From NCBI GenBank assembly GCA_012034655.1, contig JAAUOZ010000003.1:1-64000 (forward strand): a DNA stretch of 64,000 nucleotides, read 5' to 3'. How positions within the stretch are numbered: position 1 is the stretch's first letter; each line of letters begins with the position of its first letter. The stretch is from Leptolyngbyaceae cyanobacterium CSU_1_3. Its GTDB lineage: Bacteria > Cyanobacteriota > Cyanobacteriia > Leptolyngbyales > Leptolyngbyaceae. The position numbers were made by a program, and so were the translations under genes. Of this stretch, positions 29,399-39,265 are shown piece by piece. Below the pieces are notes generated by a model. The model searched no databases. It worked only from the letters and a program-made list of their open reading frames with translations, and was not told where the DNA came from.

Positions 29399-31456
29399 AT
29401 GCTTAATAAACTTCAAAAACAATCTCATTGCTTTGATGATGCAAGGCTGGAAGCGATCTCGAATAAAGGTTTAGTTAGACGAGCCAAAAAAGATTTTGAA
29501 CAGGGTGAACAACCAGAAATTGTATCGGATACGGATATATGTTTAACGCTAAAAGTCACGGGTGAAGAAGTTATAATTACAGGTCAAGGATTCGCAAAGG
29601 CAAGGTGTAGCTGTCCATCGGTAGATATTTGTCGGCATATTTTAATCACAGGGCTTTGGCTACGATCGATTACTTCAGTTACTCAGTCTGACGTAGATTC
29701 TACAGTAAATTTATTGTCCCCTCACTATTTATTAGAACAAACCCTGGAACACCTTATAAAATGGGCTGGAAAACGAACCACACAGGCAGGAATTGAATTA
29801 TTTCATCAAGCTGAAGATGCTCAGATAGCTGATTTAGAAACGATTACAGTTCAGTTTCCTAGCTTAAATGTGACCAGTCGTTTTTTTCCAAACAGTTCAC
29901 TCGAATTGAGTCTCTGTAATTGCAAAGCCCGTCAGGTTTGTCTGCATCAAGTTGCCGCCGTTTTACTTTACCAAAAAGCCCACGATCGTTTAATTACCCT
30001 CCCCGAATCAACTCATCAAGCCAATGAAGCGCCAAAAAATCGCTCTGAAGTTTTGTACACCGTAAAACAATTGCTGACCGAAATGGTGGCGATCGGTATC
30101 TGTCACCTATCCGACGCGATGAGACAACGCTGCGTTACTCTATCGGTTTCGGCAACGGGTGTGAACTTACCGCGACTGTCACGATCGCTTCGCCATCTCG
30201 CTGAAGATCTGCGACTCAGCCTCGATCGAGATGCAAAGTCTGATCCCAGTCGCTTGTTGCTGACAATGGCGCAAATCTATGCGCTGTGCTCTGCCCTAGA
30301 AAGTAGCCCCCGACAGGATTTGGTGGGTTGGCATCGGACTGAATATGAAGAAGTAGGCAACCTAGAACTTGCAGGAGTGGGAGCTTACCATTGGCAAACT
30401 CAATCGGGCTACGCCGGAATCACCGTTTTATTGTGGGATGTGCAAGCTCGACGCTGGTGCAGTTGGTCAGACAGTCGCCCCCGCTTCAAAGGGGCAGGAT
30501 TTTCGCCCCACGCTCGATATACGCAACCCATGCCCTGGGCGGGATTGCAAAGCCCCAAACAAGCCTCCCAGAGCCACTTTCGGCTCATGTCAGCCAAGCG
30601 AAACTACCAGGGCCGTCTGTCTTCGAGCGATCGCACCTCCGCCGTTGTCACCCATACAGTTCGGCCCAGCGATCTGAATTTTGAGGATTGCTTTCAAGAT
30701 TGGAAAGCGCTTTCTGAGTATGCGATCGCTCACCAAACTTGGGGGCTGCGGGAAAGAGAACCACTCAAGGAAATTGTTGTCGTGCGTCCAAATCGGTGGG
30801 GCGATCGGCGATTCGATGCGATTACTCAGACTTTCTATTGGGTGATTTTAGACAGCGAGGAGCGAGAAATCTTGTTGCAGGTTCCCTTTCGTGAGGTCGA
30901 TCGTCAAAGCATCCAAGTTTTAGAACAATTAAATCCTAACGAACCAAAGGTTTGGGGAATAGTCGCCCAAATTCAACTCACAAAAACAGGGTTGCACCTC
31001 TATCCAATTTCGCTGCTGTGCGAATCAGAAAATAGTAGTGTTGTGAATCTAAGCTTTAGCAGTTCAGTACAAAAATTTGAAGCACTAAAATCTACAGAGA
31101 TTTCTTCTGAGATGAGTACTCAAGCTGATACGTCAGATCCAGTGCCAGATTTAGAAGAAGAATGGGCAGAAAACCAGCTTGAGTCAGCAGAAAAAACATC
31201 TCCATCATTAGCTTTAGACCTGCAAATTAATCAGCTTATTACCGAGTTAGAGAGCATTGCCGAACAAGGAACACAAACAAGCAATAAATCGTGGATGAAA
31301 CGCTGGCAGCTAATCACGCAGAAATTTGAGGCAATGGGAATGAGCACGATCGTTCCTCTGCTCAAGTCCGGTTTGCAAATCAGGCGGCCCGTTGTTATCC
31401 TACAATTGCGCTACCTGTGTCAGCTTCTCAGCAAAGCCTCTAACTTCTCGCTCTGA
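29399..31456 (+). CDS. Double SWIM zinc-finger protein (YehQ-like)
   Basis: The product has 685 residues. Two SWIM motifs are clear: Cys70-x-Cys72...Cys78-x-His80 (CSCPSVDICRH) and Cys173-x-Cys175...Cys181-x-His183 (CNCKARQVCLH). SWIM fingers bind DNA or protein. The middle region (about 340-560) is beta-rich with many Trp/Arg, and the C-terminus (about 590-685) is acidic then helical. It is the last gene of the five-gene set, 47 bp after the VWA gene, and corresponds to E. coli YehQ. No nuclease motif is visible. Confidence 0.88.
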   Translation: MLNKLQKQSHCFDDARLEAISNKGLVRRAKKDFEQGEQPEIVSDTDICLTLKVTGEEVIITGQGFAKARCSCPSVDICRHILITGLWLRSITSVTQSDVDSTVNLLSPHYLLEQTLEHLIKWAGKRTTQAGIELFHQAEDAQIADLETITVQFPSLNVTSRFFPNSSLELSLCNCKARQVCLHQVAAVLLYQKAHDRLITLPESTHQANEAPKNRSEVLYTVKQLLTEMVAIGICHLSDAMRQRCVTLSVSATGVNLPRLSRSLRHLAEDLRLSLDRDAKSDPSRLLLTMAQIYALCSALESSPRQDLVGWHRTEYEEVGNLELAGVGAYHWQTQSGYAGITVLLWDVQARRWCSWSDSRPRFKGAGFSPHARYTQPMPWAGLQSPKQASQSHFRLMSAKRNYQGRLSSSDRTSAVVTHTVRPSDLNFEDCFQDWKALSEYAIAHQTWGLREREPLKEIVVVRPNRWGDRRFDAITQTFYWVILDSEEREILLQVPFREVDRQSIQVLEQLNPNEPKVWGIVAQIQLTKTGLHLYPISLLCESENSSVVNLSFSSSVQKFEALKSTEISSEMSTQADTSDPVPDLEEEWAENQLESAEKTSPSLALDLQINQLITELESIAEQGTQTSNKSWMKRWQLITQKFEAMGMSTIVPLLKSGLQIRRPVVILQLRYLCQLLSKASNFSL

Positions 31457-31471
31457 GAGCATTTGAGGATG

Positions 31472-33190
31472 TTATAGCAACGCCTGTTGCTCTTGAACAA
31501 ATGCTGAAGGTTGGCTCAACTGCCAGGTCTGATCAGGGGAAAGTTTCAGCACAAGCTGATGGTAATTTGCCAGCGTCAGACGATGCCCTACACTCAAAAA
31601 AGTTAGCCCGATTTTCTGCAAATGTTGATATAACTGTTCCTCATTTTTGAGATCTAACGCACTGGTTGCTTCATCTAAAATTGCGTAGTTTGGCTTGTTG
31701 AGTAGCAGCCGCGCAAACGTGAGCCGTTGTTGCTCACCCAAAGATAAAACATCTGACCAATCTTGCTGCACATCAAAGCCACCAAACCGTTCAGATAAGT
31801 CAGTCAAATTAACCTGCTCTAGCACTTGTTTTAGGTGCGAATCTTCAGCTTCAAGGTGCGTGTTGGGGTAGAGAAGTTGGTCGCGAAGTGTGCCCAAAAC
31901 CATGTACGGTCGCTGGGGCAAAAAGAGAATTTGGTCAGATTGGGGACGGACGATCGTTCCTTCTCCAGAGTTCCACAATCCCGCGATCGCTCTCAACAGC
32001 GAACTTTTGCCACAACCGCTCGACCCCACAACCAGCACCCCTTGCCCCGTAGGTAGCTCAATCGATAAGTTATCAATCAACGTGCGTTGGCGATTGGGGG
32101 TCTTGAGGGTGAGATGCTCAATCGCGAGGCGATCGGCTGCCACGGTTTGAATGGTCGTCTGCTCGGTCGCCTTGGGGGTCTGCTCTTGTTCAAGAAATTC
32201 TGCAAAGGTATATAGGCGGTTAATTCCGGCTCCAAAGGTGGTCAACGCCTGGAAACGAGCCACCACCAAGTTTAGCGAGAAAAACACGCGAATGAAAGCG
32301 CCCTGGGCTTCTGTCACTTTGCCCACTTCCATTTCACCTGCAAAAATCGCCGGAGCGACCACCAGCGCAGGCAAAATAAACGGAATAAACTCGTAAGCAT
32401 TCGTCAAAACGTTTAAGTTCAATTCCCAAATCAGCAGCCGTTTGACATTTTCAAAAACTTCTGAAAAGCGCTGCTGGACTCGATTTAACTCTTGTTCTTC
32501 CCCTCGGTAGAATGCGATCGCTTCAGCATTTTCACGAATTCTGACTAAGCTAAATCGAAAGTCGGCTTCTTTTTTAAGCTGCTCAAAATTCAATCTTACC
32601 AACGGTTTGCCGAACACTACAGTTGTCACCAGTGTACCGACAACAGCATAAAGTACCAAAAAAACTACAAGCGGTTTAGAAATACCTAAAAGAACACCGC
32701 TAAACGCGATCACCGATAGAATTGATTCCACTAAAGCCAACAAAAACGTCAACGATTCTTGAGTAAAACTGCGAACGTCTTCGGCAATTCGTTGATCAGG
32801 GTTATCAATCTGTAAATCTGAGCCATTGAGATGGTAGTAAGCACGATCGCTGAAATAGTTCGTGACAAATCGATCGGTGAGCCAACGTCGCCACTGCAAA
32901 CTGAGACGATCTCGCAGATAGCGATATCCCGCCAGCAGAGGCGCATAGAGGACTAGCACACCAATGAACACAACCACCGTTTGCCAAAATCGGTCTTCAT
33001 CTCGTGCTGAGAGCGCCGAAATAAGAACGCCTCGCTTGTTGTTGAGTACGACACTTAGCCCGGTGTAGGCCAACAAAAACAATACCACTCCCAACAACAG
33101 CCCTCTCGCTTGCCACTTTTCATCACTGAACCAGTAAGATTTGGCGATCGTCCAAAATTGCTGAAATACCTTTAAATTCAATCGATCCAT
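31472..33190 (-). CDS. ABC transporter, SbmA/BacA-like fused permease-ATPase (ABCD type)
   Basis: About 572 residues from ATG 33190 (AGGAA upstream); a TTG at 33232 would add 14. Five or six transmembrane segments occupy about residues 25-340. The region ALVESILSVIAFSGVLLGIS and the EAIAFYRGE loop are typical of the ABC_membrane_2 (SbmA/BacA/ABCD) family. The ATPase domain has Walker A GSSGCGKSS, the signature LSLGEQQR (in place of LSGGQ) and Walker B NYAILDEATSALD. Family members move peptides, vitamin B12 or fatty acyl-CoA; the substrate here is unknown. It is convergent with the SWIM gene, with only 15 bp between. Confidence 0.88.
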   Translation of the reverse strand: MDRLNLKVFQQFWTIAKSYWFSDEKWQARGLLLGVVLFLLAYTGLSVVLNNKRGVLISALSARDEDRFWQTVVVFIGVLVLYAPLLAGYRYLRDRLSLQWRRWLTDRFVTNYFSDRAYYHLNGSDLQIDNPDQRIAEDVRSFTQESLTFLLALVESILSVIAFSGVLLGISKPLVVFLVLYAVVGTLVTTVVFGKPLVRLNFEQLKKEADFRFSLVRIRENAEAIAFYRGEEQELNRVQQRFSEVFENVKRLLIWELNLNVLTNAYEFIPFILPALVVAPAIFAGEMEVGKVTEAQGAFIRVFFSLNLVVARFQALTTFGAGINRLYTFAEFLEQEQTPKATEQTTIQTVAADRLAIEHLTLKTPNRQRTLIDNLSIELPTGQGVLVVGSSGCGKSSLLRAIAGLWNSGEGTIVRPQSDQILFLPQRPYMVLGTLRDQLLYPNTHLEAEDSHLKQVLEQVNLTDLSERFGGFDVQQDWSDVLSLGEQQRLTFARLLLNKPNYAILDEATSALDLKNEEQLYQHLQKIGLTFLSVGHRLTLANYHQLVLKLSPDQTWQLSQPSAFVQEQQALL

Positions 33191-33490
33191 CGGTTTATTT
33201 TTCCTGCCCTTTGGTGTTTTGAAGTCGCTCAATTTGCGATCGCTTCCCTAAACATACCGTAGAGCCATTGCAAGACACATCAATCTCTGGCGTTGCTGAA
33301 TAAAAGTGGGGCGCGATCGTACTCAGAGGGTCTTAAGCACGCCCTAGGGTGAGGGCAAATCTGACGGTTCATCCCTAGATTCTGCAACGCCCAATCTCTA
33401 ACCGAAGAATGAGCGGTTAGTCATATGCCACCAGCCAGGTTTCGACTCCGCTCAATCCGATTCACGGGTGTTTTATTTTCAGGCAAGCCC
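33191..33490. repeat. Spacer with degenerate repeats
   Basis: No gene. Around 33292-33398 is a GCGTTGCTGAAT...CTAGGGTGAGGGC...GCAACGCC arrangement. The same phrases occur at 57284-57340, where a MITE-like copy interrupts them. A GTTTCGACTCCGCTCAA motif is at 33436. Confidence 0.5.
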
Positions 33491-33985
33491 TTACAACATT
33501 CGCGATTTGGCAGCAATTACAATTTGGGCACAGGCTTTTGCATCAGAAAGCGCATGATGATGCTGGAGATCAATACCCAAATATTGACAAACATTGGGAA
33601 GCTTCGTCGGGTGGATCTGCCAGGTTTGGCGGGCAAGTTGCACCGTGCAGACAAACCTATGGGGAGGGCGAACAATACCATATACATCGCAACAGGCATA
33701 GAGAACGCCGCGATCGAAGGATGCATTATGAGCCGCGATAAATTCAGTATCTTGAATCACGGGTTGAATGGTGTCCCACAATTCTCCAAAGGTCGGCTGA
33801 TCGGCCACATCGCCCCAGGTGATGCCATGAATATCTGTAAACTGAAACGATCGACGAGGAGGGCGAATCAGCGCATGAAGAGATTGAACAATCAGATTGT
33901 TCTCAACTCGAACTAACCCGATCGAGCAAGCACTGTCGCGTCGATAGTCGGCAGTTTCAAAGTCTAATGATACAAAAGAATGCAT
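33491..33985 (-). CDS. DEDDh 3'-5' exonuclease (DNA polymerase III epsilon-like)
   Basis: The product has 164 residues. The exonuclease motifs are DFET (ExoI, Asp8 and Glu10), AAHNASFDRGVL (ExoII) and HHALSDAKACAQI (ExoIII, His and Asp). There is only the nuclease domain, no polymerase-binding tail. Such stand-alone proteins proofread or trim DNA or RNA ends. It is a single gene on the minus strand, 42 bp before the tiny membrane gene's stop. ATG 33985 is a clear start. Confidence 0.88.
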   Translation of the reverse strand: MHSFVSLDFETADYRRDSACSIGLVRVENNLIVQSLHALIRPPRRSFQFTDIHGITWGDVADQPTFGELWDTIQPVIQDTEFIAAHNASFDRGVLYACCDVYGIVRPPHRFVCTVQLARQTWQIHPTKLPNVCQYLGIDLQHHHALSDAKACAQIVIAAKSRML

Positions 33986-34027
33986 AGCAAGGCTTGGGGG
34001 TAAATCTTCAAGAGCACAAACTTCTTT

Positions 34028-34135
34028 CTACTTGCTAGTTAGAACTCGCCAGGCAATAAAGGCGGCAAAGCTCAGATAGCCAACCACTGTCACCCACTCT
34101 TGCCAATCAGCAGGAAGCATTAACTCGTTATTCAT
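34028..34135 (-). CDS. 35-residue single-span membrane protein
   Basis: A very short frame reads MNNELMLPADWQEWVTVVGY, then a hydrophobic SFAAFIAWRVL and a TSK end. Residues about 14-31 form one membrane helix. It lies directly upstream of the exonuclease gene on the same strand, so the two may share a transcript. No ribosome site is striking. I do not know a named family; it resembles the many tiny thylakoid or membrane proteins of cyanobacteria. Confidence 0.5.
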   Translation of the reverse strand: MNNELMLPADWQEWVTVVGYLSFAAFIAWRVLTSK

Positions 34136-34528
34136 GAATAATAGGCTGCTTTTCGACTCTTTAGACAACAGTGTTATCAGTTGCCATTTTAATAGAGTGG
34201 CGGCTCATTTTATATCAATTTAAATGAATTCGTGCGATCGAGACTGCTTCAGCCCCTTCTTGCCGTCAGGTTTCTAGCAGAACACGATGCTAGCTTGGAT
34301 ATCTTCCCCGTGGGAGCACAGCCGTCTCATGTTCCCTTGAATTTACGCAGGTTATTAGATCTACGATCGTGAGCAAATTTTGAAATTGTTTTTCTCGGTG
34401 GAGATCCAATCAGCGCGATTGCGCGTAACCCTGGATAGCAAGTTTTCTCGATGCAAATTCTCATCCAGTGAGAACACTAACGCAAATGGGATTGCTTCAA
34501 CATAATTTACACTTTGGAGACTACTAAA
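34136..34528. other. Spacer upstream of DUF4331 operon
   Basis: Nothing coding is visible in the 393 bp between divergent genes. It should contain the operon promoter. I see no clear riboswitch fold, although nickel/cobalt or cobalamin control would be plausible given the downstream transporter. GGAG lies 9 bases before the ATG at 34529. Confidence 0.45.
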
Positions 34529-35992
34529 ATGGTAGCCTTGACAAGTTTTATTGCTCGTTTGATCGGGTCGATCGCGGTGCTTTTGTGCCTGCTGATCGGC
34601 TGGGGAATCACTCAGCCCTCAGCCCTCGCTTCTAGCCACCGAGAAGCCCCGCTCATTGCGGGTGATCCCCTCGCTGACAATACAGATGTCTACGCCTTCC
34701 GCAGCTACGAACCAGGGCGAGAAGGCAATGTTACCTTACTCTGGAACCATATCCCCCTCGAACCTGTTTCAGGTGGGCCACAGTTCTATCCCTTTGGGGA
34801 CGATATTCTCTACGATATTCATGTCAACAACACAGGCGATGGAGGCGACGACATTACCTATCGCTTTAAGTTTCAGACAGAATTTGTTAATAAAGACAGC
34901 GTTCTGGGGATGGTTGCGCCCAACCAAGATGGAGTGGTTAGTTCTAATGATGACCCCGACTATAACCAACGCCAACGCTATACGGTGACTGAGATTCGCC
35001 GAGGCATCATGGGCTTAGGGCAACGGCGTAAAGTGTTAGGTAAAGGTCTGCTCGTGCCCCCCAGCAACATTGGCAGTCGGGCGACACCCAACTACGAAAA
35101 CCTTGCGGCTCAGGCAGTATATACCCTAAAAAATGGATATCGCGTATTTGCTGGGCAACGATCGGAAGGATTTTATGTTGATCTGGGCGGCGTGTTTGAT
35201 GTATTAAACTTTCGATCGATCTCCGACACAGGGGGCAGAAATACAACTGGAAAGTTTAGCGTCAATACACTAGCGATCGAAGTGCCGATCAAAGATTTGA
35301 CTCGAAATCGCAGGCAGGCGACTGATTCGACTGATCCCAATGCCGTGATTGGCATCTACTCAACAGCGAGTCGGTGTGCTACCAAGATTTCAGCGACGGG
35401 CAATTGTTCAAAGCCGGTGCAGGTGTCTCGGTTGGGCAGTCCGTTGGTCAATGAAGTGGTGATTCCATTGGGTCTAAAGGATAAGTTTAATGCAACTGAT
35501 CCTAAAGATGATGCTCAGTTTGCCAGATTTGTGGTTGATCCACAGTTGCCAAAACTAATTCAATCAGTGTTTGGCATTAATATTCCACCTGCGCCTCGCA
35601 ATGATTTAGTGGCCATTTTTGCAACCGGAATTCCTACCAATTCTGTGCCGGGTGCACCTCAGTTTACGACGTTCTTATCCGACGGCAAACCCCACGAACT
35701 GCTGCGATTGAATACCGCGATCGCTCCTACTCCCTATGGGCGGCAGAATCGTTTGGGCTTGCTGGGTGGCGATTTGGCGGGCTTTCCAAACGGGCGGCGT
35801 GTGATCGATGATGTCGTGGATATTGAACTGCGAGCCGTCGCTGGAGGAACGCCTTTTACACCTGCGACGAATGTTGCTCCAAACAATACATTGGGCGACG
35901 GTGTAGACAAGCCTAGTGTGCCATTTCTCGATCGCTTCCCCTATCTTGGTACGCCAATTTCTGGCAACCCGCCCCCTCAGCCAAGAACTTAG
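34529..35992 (+). CDS. Exported DUF4331 protein
   Basis: The product has 487 residues. A signal peptide (about residues 1-35, hydrophobic IGSIAVLLCLLIGWGI, cleavage after ALA) precedes the family start SSHREAPLIAGDPLADNTDVYAF. The rest is beta-rich with Asp/Asn clusters (NNTGDGGDDITY) that may bind Ca2+. DUF4331 proteins are periplasmic or surface proteins of unknown function. They often lie beside a TPR protein and a metal transporter, as here, so a shared envelope role is likely. The start is ATG 34529, with GGAG upstream. Confidence 0.85.
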   Translation: MVALTSFIARLIGSIAVLLCLLIGWGITQPSALASSHREAPLIAGDPLADNTDVYAFRSYEPGREGNVTLLWNHIPLEPVSGGPQFYPFGDDILYDIHVNNTGDGGDDITYRFKFQTEFVNKDSVLGMVAPNQDGVVSSNDDPDYNQRQRYTVTEIRRGIMGLGQRRKVLGKGLLVPPSNIGSRATPNYENLAAQAVYTLKNGYRVFAGQRSEGFYVDLGGVFDVLNFRSISDTGGRNTTGKFSVNTLAIEVPIKDLTRNRRQATDSTDPNAVIGIYSTASRCATKISATGNCSKPVQVSRLGSPLVNEVVIPLGLKDKFNATDPKDDAQFARFVVDPQLPKLIQSVFGINIPPAPRNDLVAIFATGIPTNSVPGAPQFTTFLSDGKPHELLRLNTAIAPTPYGRQNRLGLLGGDLAGFPNGRRVIDDVVDIELRAVAGGTPFTPATNVAPNNTLGDGVDKPSVPFLDRFPYLGTPISGNPPPQPRT

Positions 35993-36033
35993 GTTGAGTT
36001 GAATTGAAGATCATCTTGCTGGAGAAGAGGACT

Positions 36034-37373
36034 ATGACTTGGCAAAAAGCTTTATGGTGGCTAGGCAGTGTGATTGCACTGGGCAGTTTACTTTTGAGTT
36101 TAGATGGTCGATCGAGTCTTGCCGCTTCTCCAGCAAGTGCTTCGCAAACGTTAGCCGATCGACGTTTACACATAGCTCAAACCCTGGTGCACTATTTACC
36201 TAATTCGGCAGAGGTTATAACCAGTTGGCTTCTGCCTATTTGCTCAAAAGTCGAGAGACGGGTGATTTTAGCAATATAGTCAAGGCTGAGTCGGCACTAG
36301 ATCAGTCTTTGCACCTTGAACCTGACAATCAATTTGACAATCAATTTGGCAATCAATCTGGCAATGGCGAAGCGCTCAAACTTCAATTGATTTTGTTGCT
36401 CACCGAGCACCGTTTTCGGGAGGGGTTAGATCTTGCAGAACAGTTGCAGTCTCGGTTTCCCAATGATTCTCAAATTGAGACTGCCCTGATCGATGCACAT
36501 GTTGAACTGGGAAATTATCAGGCGGCGATCGCGACGGCTGACGCTTTGATTTCGTCTTGTCCGAGTGCTCCAGTTTATGCTCGACGGTCTTATTTACGAT
36601 CGCTACACGGCAACTCGTCAGCAGCGATCGCAGACATGCAGAAAGCGATTAAAACTGCAAACCCTCGTGATCACGAAGGGCTAGCCTGGTATAACGTTCA
36701 TCTGGGTATTGAGCTTTTGAATGCAGGACATTGGGCAGCCGGAGAGCAAGCCATCGACCAGGCACTAGAGGTGTTTCCCAACTATCCGATCGCGCTGTCG
36801 GCAAAGGCTCGTGCCCGTCTCAGCGATCAAGATTGGCAACAGGCAGTTCACTATTATCAGCGATCGCAAATGCAAATGCCCCTACCGGATACGGCAATGG
36901 CGCTGGGTGATTTACATAAGCATTTGGGCGATCGAGATGCGGCTGAAAGGCAATATGATCTGGTTGATTTTTTGGTGCGATCGGGTGGGGAACCATTTGA
37001 AAAAGCATATGCCCATCAACTTGTATTATTTTGGGCAGATCAAGAGCAGCATTTAGATCAGGCTTTAAATTTAATTGAACAGGAAAAGATGACTCGATCG
37101 GACATCTACACCTACGATGCTTTAGCCTGGTGTTTGTTCAAGTTGGGGCGACGATCGCAGGCGAAGGAAGCGATCGATCAAGCCCTCCAATTACACACCC
37201 TTGATGCACGAATTTATTACCATGCAGGGCAGATTTATCACAGCCAAGGCGAAGACAAAAAGGCAATTCAGTTCCTCAAGCAAGCACTCAAGATCAATCC
37301 AGTGTTTCACCCCCTACAGGCTGATCTGGCTCGTCAAGTGTTGGCAAGTCTAGGAGAACAATTAGATTTTTGA
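36034..37373 (+). CDS. Exported TPR protein (frameshifted near 36214)
   Basis: About 446 residues when repaired. There is an AGAGGACT ribosome site before ATG 36034 and a signal peptide (about residues 1-31, hydrophobic LGSVIALGSLLLSL). About eight TPR-type repeats follow, for example HEGLAWYNVHLGIELLNAGHW and DARIYYHAGQIYHSQGEDKK. As written the front part ends at 36279. One base missing near 36214 restores YNQLASAYLLKSRETGDFSN and joins the main repeat region. A 12-bp in-frame tandem repeat (DNQFDNQFGNQSGN, about 36325-36366) lies near the start. It presumably scaffolds the DUF4331/NicO operon products in the periplasm; that is inference. Confidence 0.85.
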
Positions 37374-37489
37374 GGGTCCTATCAATTTATGTTACTTGCA
37401 ATTGGCAAATGCATATTTCATAAGCTTTTCAAGCTTCTATCTGTAGCAATAATTTAGAGGCCTGAGATCTAACAGACAATCCAAACTAA

Positions 37490-39265
37490 ATGTACTTTTT
37501 CATTGACCACAACAGGAAGACTATGTACAAACCTGGATACAAACCTGGATACAAATTTACATACAAATCTGCGTTGCTTCTCAGATTTCGGATGCTAATT
37601 ATTTCATTGATCATTTTGAGTGGAATGTTTGGTTTTGCGGGTGGAGCGACGGCTCATCCTTTGGGGAATTTTACAATCAATCATTTCTCTCAACTCACGA
37701 TCGATTCTCAGCAAGTGACTGTTCAATCTGTGGTAGATATGGCCGAGATTCCGGCGTTTCAGGCATTGCAAAGTGCTGATATTGATCACAACAAATCTAC
37801 GTCTGAGATAGAACTCAAGACATATTTAGAACAAATTGCCCCTCAATATGCCAAAGATCTATCCCTGGAGATCGATCAACGCCCTATTCCATTACGGCTG
37901 AATACTAAAACAATCAGTCTTCCCCCCGGTGCAGGAGGATTGCCCACTCTGCGAATGGAATGGGAAATGACGGGCGCAATGCCTGATCTAAATGCTGCAA
38001 AACCTCACCGACTGAAATTTGAAGATCGCAACGATCCCACTCGCATCGGTTGGCGAGAAATTGTAATTAATCCAAACTCTCATCTCCAGGTGTTTAATAG
38101 TTCTGTCTACAGCAATTCTTTGACCAATGCCCTGAGAAACTATCCCCAGGATTTGCTCACAACACCTTTGCAAGAAGCGATCGCCGATCTTTCGTTTACT
38201 GCGGGTGAAGTTCCTGCGGATGCAATGCCCCTCGTCACTCGCCAGGGAGACACCCTCGATCGTCCACAAACCATTCTGGCGCAACTGAAGAACACGATCG
38301 CACCTCCTAGCTATCAACGTTTGCCGCTCATGCCCGATATTGATTGGAATTCTGCAAAGGGAATGTGGGTCGCGATCGCAGGAGCGTTTGTCTGGGGAGC
38401 GATGCATTCTCTGTCGCCTGGGCACGGCAAAACCCTGGTCGGAGCTTACCTGATCGGCACACGAGCCACCACTCAACATGCGTTCTTTCTAGCATTGACG
38501 ACAACGATCACCCATACGATCGGAGTTTTTGCCCTGGGATTGATCACCCTATTTGCGGCTGAGTATATTTTGCCTGAGCAGCTTTATCCGTGGTTGAGTT
38601 TAATTTCTGGAATGACTGTTGTTGCCGTTGGGTTTAATCTATTTGCTCAGCGTTTAAGAACCCTTCAGATCAATAGTTCTGAGCCTAATCATGAGCATTT
38701 TCATGGTCATCACCATCATCATGACTTGCAGCCTGCAAATTTATCTCATTCTCATGAGCATTCAGAAAATAATTCTTTCCACAGTCACGTCTCTAGCCAT
38801 TCTCATGGTCACCATCATGATCATTCTCACGATCCTCTTCATCAGCATTCTCACAAAGGTGCTATTCACGATCGCAGTGTGATCCGCTTTCATTCCCACG
38901 AGCAGAGTCACTCCCATTTACCACCTGGCGCAGATGGTTCACCCGTCACCTGGCGCAACCTTTTGGCCCTAGGAATCTCAGGCGGACTGATGCCCTGCCC
39001 AGCAGCTTTAGTATTGCTATTGGGATCGATCGCTCTCGGCAAAGTCACCTTCGGATTGCAACTGGTATTTGCCTTTAGCTTGGGACTAGCGGGCGTGCTC
39101 ACAGGGTTAGGGTTGCTGCTCATACACGCCAAACAATTGTTTAGAGACCGTCTCGTCTCACCGAAGTTGATGTATCGCTTACCCGCAATCGGGGCCTTGT
39201 GCATGGCGATCGCAGGGCTGGGCATTTCCACAAAAGCACTGTTAGAAATCGGAGGAATTTTATGA
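37490..39265 (+). CDS. NicO-family nickel/cobalt transporter with His-rich loop
   Basis: The product has 591 residues. The N-terminal signal/anchor is followed by a periplasmic domain starting AHPLGNFTINHFS (about 55-285). Membrane segments then include WGAMHSLSPGHGKTLVGAYL and GISGGLMPCPAALVLLLG, the two signature blocks of NicO/RcnA proteins. Between them lies a cytoplasmic or lumenal loop of about 90 residues with more than 25 His, a metal sink. The family includes nickel/cobalt uptake and efflux members, and the direction cannot be read here. A 12-bp tandem repeat (YKPGYKPGY) marks the N-terminus. The gene is third in the DUF4331-TPR-NicO set and ends in an ATGA overlap. Confidence 0.87.
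   Translation: MYFFIDHNRKTMYKPGYKPGYKFTYKSALLLRFRMLIISLIILSGMFGFAGGATAHPLGNFTINHFSQLTIDSQQVTVQSVVDMAEIPAFQALQSADIDHNKSTSEIELKTYLEQIAPQYAKDLSLEIDQRPIPLRLNTKTISLPPGAGGLPTLRMEWEMTGAMPDLNAAKPHRLKFEDRNDPTRIGWREIVINPNSHLQVFNSSVYSNSLTNALRNYPQDLLTTPLQEAIADLSFTAGEVPADAMPLVTRQGDTLDRPQTILAQLKNTIAPPSYQRLPLMPDIDWNSAKGMWVAIAGAFVWGAMHSLSPGHGKTLVGAYLIGTRATTQHAFFLALTTTITHTIGVFALGLITLFAAEYILPEQLYPWLSLISGMTVVAVGFNLFAQRLRTLQINSSEPNHEHFHGHHHHHDLQPANLSHSHEHSENNSFHSHVSSHSHGHHHDHSHDPLHQHSHKGAIHDRSVIRFHSHEQSHSHLPPGADGSPVTWRNLLALGISGGLMPCPAALVLLLGSIALGKVTFGLQLVFAFSLGLAGVLTGLGLLLIHAKQLFRDRLVSPKLMYRLPAIGALCMAIAGLGISTKALLEIGGIL

Noticed and set aside
20559-31456. DUF4132 operon as BREX, DISARM or type VI secretion
   Set aside because: No methyltransferase, helicase, PglZ or secretion-tube protein; the families instead match the yeh set.
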